Part shown: positions 57,812 through 64,000 of the stretch, in pieces
How positions within the stretch are numbered: position 1 is the first letter of the stretch
Layout of the letters: every line of letters begins with the position of its first letter
Source of the DNA: Paramecium tetraurelia
Taxonomy: Eukaryota; Ciliophora; Oligohymenophorea; Peniculida; Parameciidae
Direction of reading: 5' to 3'
NCBI RefSeq assembly: GCF_000165425.1
Contig: NW_001798999.1
Location: 1-64,000 of the forward strand
DNA length: 64,000 bases
The notes under the pieces: generated by a model
Told to the model about the DNA's origin: nothing
The model's database searches: none
Seen by the model: the letters and a program-made list of their open reading frames with translations, nothing else
Made by a program: the position numbers and the translations under genes

Positions 57812-59431
57812 TCACTGTTGAAACTTGTTGTTCTCCTCTATGACAGAATCTTTTTCACTTTCCTTCTCATTGATGATGATGTTCTCAATTTTTGAAGATT
57901 TACTAGAGTTCGAAGAATTCCCTTCACTTTCAAAAGAGTTCATCTGACAAAAGGATGGTAAATAGAAGTGAAAATCTGCATATTTTCTCGGACTCCTAGT
58001 TCTTTTTCTCTACTCCACTCTAACTCTGTATTGAGTCGGTGGACATTTTTTGATCTAAGCAGCTTAACTCTCATCAGGAACTGAATGAGTATCTTAGTGC
58101 TCCTCTGAATAAATTTAGATAAGCAAATAATACTTGTGAATTCTGAGCAGCCTGTCACTTTATCTAGGATCTCCTGTAGTATTCTAATGTCTTCCAATTA
58201 GCAATAGAAATAGGGATGTTCTAAACATTACGAAGCAGTAGGTCGAATATTGGGATTAGGTTCCAACATCAATTTCAATAAATTAAGGGCTTCCTTCTAA
58301 ACATTCTATTCTAGCTCATCCAATCGAATGTCGCATTGAGTATTTGCCTTCATGATATCTGCAGTGTTATCTGCTCTAAATAAGGTTCTTTTGGTTAGCC
58401 TATTAGGTAAGTAAATTTGGTAATTACAATTTGTAAAATATAACTCCTGCACTAAAGACATCACATTTCGTGGTGAAATATTCATTCTATTTGATATCAG
58501 CTCTTAGAATCTCTGGAGCAATATAACCTGGTGTTCCACAGATAGACAATTTGGTCTATGTATTCTCATAGATGGCCAGTCCAAAATCTATAATCTTCAG
58601 GGACTTGATTTCATTCTGCTTGGCTAATAGGATATTCTCCAGCTTGATATCTCTGTGTATCAAACCCATATGCTCCAAATATTAAAGACCAAGCAGCAAG
58701 GTCTAAAATTATATAAACTATTTAGTGTAACTTTAATTCCATCCCTTACTATGTAACTGGGTAAACTGTCGGTTTGAGTGTTTCGAATAAAATTGTAGAG
58801 AGTATCACCCTCGTAATAATCAGTTATCAGATAATAGGAGTTGTCTCCTTCATAAATTTCCAGTAATTTGACAAATATTGGGTGGTCAATCTTTTATAAA
58901 ATCTCGATTTCAGATTGCAATCTAGCCTTATCAGTAATAGTTAGTTGTACTTACTATGCGATCTTTGGACTTCTTGCCTGTCAGATACTTCTTTGAGATA
59001 CATTTAGCTGCGTAGTACAATACATCTGTGTTCCGCTTCACGAGACACACCTGAGAGTGAGGGAAAGCAGAATTACCTTCGAGGATGCACCAGAACCAAT
59101 GATCTGACTAGATTCATAGAAAATTGATATATTCCCAAAGAAAACCCTGTTGGAGAGGTACATTTTGAGAAGATTCAACTCTTTATGAACCCCCCAGAAC
59201 CATTTGATTCTCTTTTGGTAGAGGATACCAAAGCAACAGAGTTATTCATGTTCCGATTTCTTCCACATCACACGAGACTCAAAGTTGAATAGGACTACAT
59301 ATTTTGGATTTTGCATAGTCTTGTGCTACCATGCTTACTCAAAGATTTACTTCCGATAATATCATTTGGTCTTAAAGAACTTCTAAGTAGTACGTTTTGC
59401 TCTTCAATAGATGTTTGCGCAAACAATTCAT
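57812..59431 (-). CDS. Serine/threonine protein kinase with N-terminal PH-like region, 485 aa
   Basis: Six introns (25, 26, 28, 32, 28 and 23 nt) give an exact frame from ATG 59431 to TGA 57814-57812. Residues about 30-105 (YVVLFNFESRVMWKKSEHEQ, IKWFWGVHKELNLLKMYL) resemble the PH-like module common in Paramecium kinases. Kinase motifs follow: IIGSGASSKVCLVKR, AAKC (lysine), HRDIKLENIL (catalytic loop), IDFGLA and GTPGYIAPEI. All catalytic residues are present, so it should be active. The order suits a CAMK/AGC-like kinase. The C-terminus is acidic and serine-rich (NSFESEGNSSNSSKSSKI). The last intron starts GTGGAG, less typical, so the tail is the least certain part. Confidence 0.9.
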
Positions 59432-59466
59432 TTTAAACTACACTAACATTATTTATTATAATTAAA

Positions 59467-60240
59467 TCATTTCCAATGATCAGCATATGAAATGCATTTT
59501 CTACATTGTTTCTCATTATAAGTATGTCCAATCATAGAATTGCATACCACTTTGTGTAACTTCTCTGTATCAATCTACTCGCATTCATCATTGTTCTCAT
59601 AACATACAAACACCTTTCCCTTATGATCCACATACTCCCCATTGCATTCCTTGATGCTCCTGCTTTTGCAGTCAATCTCCTTGCACTTCTCATCCTGATA
59701 TTGGCATCCTCCCTATTAACAAACATCCCTGTCTTTGATAGATTCGCAATTATCAATAAATGAATTTCTAGCCTTACACTTCCTATCCCAATAACAAATA
59801 GAATCTATTTCCAAAGGCTTACTCTTAGCAATCAAAAAACTGTCACATGTAAATTGATCGTAAATATCATCACACTTCTCTGGCTTAAAACAGTATCCAC
59901 TCACAAGATCATATGCACATTAATATAATTAACATTATTCTCTAGCTTGTCCAACATTAGTTTAACTTATTTGAAGATCTTCACATCTTGCCAATTTCTC
60001 GCATCTTCCATTCTTAACATAACAATAAAGTGGATTTTAACTCAAGAATTGAGATGCACCAACGCAATTCTATAATGATCTTTAATCACATTCAGCCACT
60101 TTGCATTCAGACTATGCCCAATAACAATTATGACTCTCACAAGCCTCCTTATCTATGTGTTCATTGCAATCACATGCTGTTGGATAATCAAATGATGCAT
60201 TTATACAATACAGAAGTCCGAATATATAATAAATTATCAT
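59467..60240 (-). CDS. Secreted cysteine-rich antigen-like protein, 257 aa
   Basis: Intronless. A signal peptide (MIIYYIFGLLYCINAS) leads to about 230 residues with a regular cysteine pattern: CDCNEHIDKEACESHNCYW, CYVKNGRCEKLARCEDLQ, GYCFKPEKCDDIYDQFTC, CYWDRKCKARNSFIDNCESI and CQYQDEKCKEIDCKSRSI. This periodic arrangement resembles the ciliate surface-antigen or mini-antigen class. No GPI-type hydrophobic tail is visible, so it is probably secreted. Its start codon lies only 22 bp beyond the stop of the upstream dehydrogenase gene on the same strand. Confidence 0.82.
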
Positions 60241-60262
60241 TATTTATAATCAAAAGTCTCAT

Positions 60263-61040
60263 TCAAAATTCTTCCATTTTGCATTTGTCATTAAAATACA
60301 AACCTGTCCCATTTATCTTTTTATTGATTACGTATAAACTAGTAATTATACCTTCTTCAGGCTCTTTTGGTGCATTTGGTCCTCCCATATCAGTCTTCAA
60401 CCATCCTGGGTGTATGCAGAATACCTGCTATTTTACCTCCTTAGACAAGACATGTCTAAAATATGCATTAATTAAGGCTTTCGATGCTGAATAAATTCCT
60501 TTGTATTCCTTATACCATTCACCAAAATCATTCCTTTAATCTATATTCTGAATAAATTCTTGAACTATCATCTCAAGTTGATCCTTATTACATTTATTCA
60601 ATTATTCTTAGATAACAGAGTTTTGAATTCTTAGTTTTCCCAGATCTGAAGATATTACAATTATCTAAAAATCATTATCATTTTTTAACCTTTCCATTCT
60701 CTTTCATGTAGGGCAAGACTGCTTTTGTGAGATTTAATACTCCATAATAATTCACCTTAAACACTTACGATGCTAGGTTATTTTTATTTGTTAATTGAGT
60801 TTCAATAATGCCTGCATTGTTAACTAGAATATCAATAGGTTATTTTATGGTAGAGACAAATTATTTAATGCTTTCGTCATTACTAACATCCAAGTATTCC
60901 AAACTGCAATGCTTTTGATCATGCAATGCTTATTTTAGCTTGTGTATGTCTCTGGCTGTTGCAATAACATGATTGTTTTTTAATTCTTTGGCTAACAACA
61001 TTCCTAGTCCCCGATTACAACCTGTGATTAATATATTCAT
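60263..61040 (-). CDS. Short-chain dehydrogenase/reductase (carbonyl reductase-like), 250 aa
   Basis: One 25-nt intron near 60690. The Rossmann start MNILITGCNRGLGMLLAKEL gives TGxxxGxG, followed by YLDVSND and VNNAGII (NNAG). The catalytic tyrosine and lysine are in IYSASKALINAYF (YxxxK), with HPGWLKTDMGG after it. The serine region reads IIVISSDLGKL. The family oxidises or reduces carbonyl substrates with NAD(P). The TARD-type motif after strand two (ATARD) suggests NADP preference. The substrate is unknown. The stop is TGA 60265-60263. Confidence 0.92.
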
Positions 61041-61097
61041 TTATTTATTTATCAAATATACTCATTCCATTTATTTATTTATTAAATTCTGAACGTT

Positions 61098-61578
61098 ATG
61101 GATTAGGAAATAAAGAAGCTTGAGTAACTCAAATAATAAGAAATACTGTTGATGCAATAGATTTATGAAAAGAAAGTATAGTTTATTTTTGTATTAGATT
61201 AATTACTTGAATACAAAAATATAGTTATTAGCAGATGAATCAAAATAAAAAGATATTGAATTGCAAAATCTCAAAAATTCATAATCAGAGAATTAGACTG
61301 AATAAGAAATTGTAATCCAAGAAACTCCTAGTTTAGATTGGTAAAAACAAAAATTGAATGATGAAAAAGATAAAGAATTATAAAAGATCAAGGCTCAATA
61401 CTAAACAGATTTATAAAATATTCATCAGCAAATGAGAAATAGGGATTTGATGATAGAATAAATGAAATAAGAGATTAAAATGTTTGAACAATTCTCATAA
61501 TAGAACCTTGATCATTAAAAAGTACAATTTCTATCCTAAATTATTGATGTTACCAATGAATTGCTAGTTTAATTATGA
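61098..61578 (+). CDS. Small coiled-coil protein, 152 aa
   Basis: From ATG 61098 (MDQEIKKLEQLKQQEILLMQ) with one 22-nt intron near 61157. Nearly the whole length is a glutamine/lysine/glutamate-rich helix (QKQKLNDEKDKELQKIKAQ, HQQMRNRDLMIEQMKQEIKM), ending at TGA 61576-61578. Probably structural. It starts 57 bp from the dehydrogenase, divergently. No family could be named. Confidence 0.78.
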
Positions 61579-61884
61579 TTTCAAATATCAAATAAAATAA
61601 TATAATTATTGTTTATAAATGATTCAAAAAATTTATAATTATTAGATATTCATTAAATTTGATACTTATATTCAGGATTGATCGAAAATATAGAATAAAC
61701 TAGATTGCAATAAATACTCCTTTTTTTTATAAGCTAATAGCAATTTAATAATATATTCTAATTGTTCCCTTTTTAATAAAGTTAATTCATAAAACAATAA
61801 AATTCATAAGAGAGTTAGCTAACAAATGAATTTATATTTTATGTATAACAGATAATTAGTAATATAATAAATATCTGAGATTAA

Positions 61885-63009
61885 ATGAAATTCGCGTTAT
61901 TAATTCTTATTTGCGAAGTAGTCTACCTGAATGCTCAATAATGCACTGAATAATCTTCCATCCTTAACTATATATTTAATTCAGATAAGCCTAATATTGA
62001 AAATAATGAATGGAATTATTAAACTATTACATGTAATAATCATTATCTAATTTTAGCATTTGAATAGTGTAAATAGGGAATAACAACTGATACTAAAAAT
62101 TTCGAAATTTCTTAGGTGAGTTTACTTAGTACTAAGATAAGTTTAGATGTTGAAGAAATAATTGAGTTAGTGATCAATAAGACTTAAGGACCATTGGTTC
62201 AATATAAAACAAACACAATCAAGTTGACATCATGGGGAGTTAACAATATCGCCAGATATTCATCTTAGTATCTCACAATAGGACCAGCAGAACATAATTT
62301 CGATTTTTGGGCAAAGGCTCCTGATGCTGAAATTCAAGTGTATTTCGTTTAGGATTAATTTTATCAAAACTGCGAAGTCGAACCTCTTTATGCAGTACTA
62401 TCAATACCAGTCTATGTAATCTCAGAGACTTAGAATATTAAATACGCAATAAATATTAATGTCACAAATCAACTAAATGTAATTGGATCATTCAATTTCA
62501 AATAAAATATTCTTGGAGCTTATTCTTCCGACATGACCAGTTTTGTATCTTATAAGGCTCCAATTAACATTCCGTAATTATTTAGTGTATTGAAATCATA
62601 GACCTTGCGGGAATGCAAATTGGTTTGTGTTGACATAACCTTAATTCATTAAATTTGAATTACTAAAGACTTTATTATAATTAAATGCTGTTGATGCCTT
62701 ATAAAGGATGAATCTGGATGGAACCTATTTGAATTTCATAAAAGGAGTAAGATACTGTTATAAATTTTGTAGAGATTCATTTATGCAGGAGAGGATGATA
62801 TGAAGGATTATGATGATAATGTTGAATGGGCTGCCACGTGGGTAGCCTCAATAATACCTTGTTTACTATTTGCATTGGTTGTCTGCATCTATGGTTAATA
62901 TGAGATTTCTAATATTGGGAGATATAAGAGGCCTTAAGCTAAATAGCCTGAAGGAATGGAATAAGAATCACTAAAATAAGATGATGCAGCTGATAAGAAA
63001 TTGACATGA
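61885..63009 (+). CDS. Type I membrane protein with lumenal beta-rich domain, 356 aa
   Basis: A signal peptide (MKFALLILICEVVYLNAQ) is followed by a ~300-residue lumenal region (QCTEQSSILNYIFNS, LTSWGVNNIARYSSQYLTIG, PCGNANWFVLTQPQFIKFEL). A single membrane helix (WVASIIPCLLFALVVCIYG) and a short glutamine/aspartate-rich tail complete it. Introns of 28 nt (from GTAATT near 62573) and 26 nt (near 62745) make the frame exact. Orientation and layout suggest a surface or endomembrane receptor-like protein. I recognise no domain. Confidence 0.78.
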
Positions 63010-63074
63010 CATTATTTTCGATAAATTATAAAAAATACCAATATTTATATTTTATTACAGATCCCTCACAACTA

Positions 63075-63423
63075 ATGGACTAACCAAAGAAGACTCTCGT
63101 CAACCCAGAAACTAATGCTTATAACTTGAGTGGAAAGACTCATCCAAAAACATCAGTTTTCGTTGCCAAAATATATTTGAAGAGATTTGATGTTGTGGAA
63201 GTACATGCATTGGGGGACACAATCTCAAAGGCAGTGAGAATGGCTGAATAACTTCAAAGACAGAGTAATTATAATAAACTAACTCTTAGATTATGTAACT
63301 ATTGAGAAAATCAATACATTCACTCAGAAATTTGAGGATAACAGATCCAAAGTCAAGATTATTGTTACCCTAAAAGTGACTGCTGATGGAAAAAGGAGAG
63401 TCAACGAGGAGATAAAATAATGA
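63075..63423 (+). CDS. Alba-domain nucleic-acid-binding protein, 107 aa
   Basis: One 25-nt intron near 63263. The chain KTSVFVAKIYLKRFDVVEVH, ALGDTISKAVRMAEQLQRQ, then NYVTIEKINTFTQKFEDN and VKIIVTLKVTADGKRRV, has the Alba order of strands and helices, with the LGxxIxKAVxxAExL signature. Alba proteins bind RNA or DNA; in eukaryotes they include the RNase P/MRP subunits Rpp20/Rpp25 and translational regulators of protists. The length is that of a bare domain. It begins 65 bp after the membrane-protein stop. Confidence 0.85.
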
Positions 63424-64000
63424 TATTCATATAAATAAATAATAAAAAGTGTATATGTTGTCACCTCTTCGGTTTAAGATTTACTGAAATAAAATATTAT
63501 TAATTTCTTATGAATCTAAAACAATATTTACATATAGAGGAACATAAATCTAAAGCATATTAGCAATTTCAAAATATAGAAGGTGAGGTTTATATGAATG
63601 GTAATTGATTCCTAATTATATGGAAAATCCATCATGAATAAGGATAAAATCACTACTATAATTTCAGAATACCCTAAAATAGCTCTTATACTCAAGAAAT
63701 AAAATTACTTGGTTGAATAATTAACTAATTAGTTTATCTCTTAATTCTCTTAATTTTTATAATTCTGAAGAGTTAATAAAATCCTATAAATTATCTAAAT
63801 AAAGAAGAACGCTATTAGGCGAATCGATTTTTAGTTGATGTCACATTATTAAAGATCTGATTGGGAGGATAGGTTAGCTAAATTTTTAAAGTAAGTTAGG
63901 CTAAAATTATATCATGTCGCCCTTCTAATATCTTGATTTATGAAATGAATTATTTCTATTTCTTTAAGTATAGGGTTGATATTTATAGTCTGAATTTGAG
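63424..64000. other. Unresolved end of window, possible partial gene
   Basis: A plus-strand open stretch begins near 63510 (MNLKQYLHIEEHKSKAYQQF) and further coding-like pieces appear in other frames (ELIKSYKLSKQRRTLLGES near 63770, SCRPSNILIYEMNYFYFFKY near 63920). I could not connect them with introns, and the region runs off the window. It may be a partial gene or another relic. Confidence 0.35.

Noticed and set aside
57940-58197. Separate small gene (MEDIRILQEILDK...)
   Set aside because: It is the C-terminal exon sequence of the kinase, in frame with it; TAA before its ATG is glutamine in this code.
60030-60494. Plus-strand 154-aa ORF (MDFNSRIEMHQRN...)
   Set aside because: It is antisense to the cysteine-rich protein and the dehydrogenase, both with clear family signatures.
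1-64000. tRNA, rRNA, CRISPR arrays, bacterial promoters or operons
   Set aside because: No cloverleaf-like B-box sequences, rRNA stretches or direct-repeat/spacer arrays were noticed by eye, and the genome is a eukaryotic ciliate one.

Overview
This is a piece of a ciliate somatic (macronuclear) genome, almost certainly Paramecium. The sequence is about 70% A+T. Long readable proteins appear only when TAA and TAG are read as glutamine and TGA is the sole stop (ciliate code 6). Most genes are interrupted by tiny GTA...TAG introns of 19-33 nt, which is the Paramecium size class. The standard code shows only short fragments of the real genes, so every coordinate here was derived by re-reading the sequence in code 6 and splicing by eye. 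For most models the total length minus introns comes out as an exact multiple of three; exceptions are stated.

Layout. 1-416: 3' end of a WD40 gene. 417-10192: an unusually long stretch without an intact gene. It holds perfect hairpins, a decayed LINE-type reverse transcriptase (minus strand, about 7.44-7.86 kb) and a decayed cysteine-rich surface-type gene next to it. 10.2-16 kb: an intact TPR gene, then a run of broken genes (a frameshifted ORF, a MORN-like relic, a frameshifted ciliate membrane protein and a decayed multi-membrane gene). 16.08-26.5 kb: a single giant gene for CFAP54, a central-apparatus protein of motile cilia. 26.6-28.8 kb: a decayed zinc-finger/coiled-coil gene. 28.9-30.3 kb: an ELM2-SANT chromatin gene with abnormally long introns. 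31-36.7 kb: several low-complexity or unknown proteins, a single-HKD phospholipase-D-family protein and a WD40-like protein. 36.8-43.4 kb (minus): a secreted repeat protein ending in a beta/gamma-crystallin-like domain, a membrane-anchored cytochrome b5 reductase carrying a 10-residue tandem repeat, a coiled-coil protein and a double-WWE protein. 43.4-48.95 kb (plus): five tightly packed genes (S28 serine peptidase, unknown basic protein, mitochondrial-type helical protein, EF-hand protein, STPG/SHIPPO-repeat protein). 49.2-54.6 kb (minus): coiled-coil protein, SHAQKY-like Myb factor, unknown, FYVE-like/TBC protein and CCT-motif protein. 54.8-56.2 kb: proteasome lid subunit Rpn6. 56.6-61 kb (minus): unknown basic protein, LITAF-domain protein, Ser/Thr kinase, cysteine-rich secreted antigen-like protein and a short-chain dehydrogenase. 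61.1-63.4 kb (plus): coiled-coil protein, type I membrane protein and Alba-domain protein. The window then ends in poorly resolved sequence.

Themes. Cilium biology recurs (CFAP54, STPG protein, centrin/calmodulin-like protein), as do chromatin and RNA factors (ELM2-SANT, Myb, CCT, Alba) and secretion or surface proteins. There is no operon logic, but gene spacing is extreme: several neighbours are separated by only 19-52 bp. The cluster of broken genes on both sides of CFAP54 fits loss of redundant paralogues, as known for Paramecium after whole-genome duplications. The 10 kb gene-poor left end looks like remnants of germline-type repetitive sequence.
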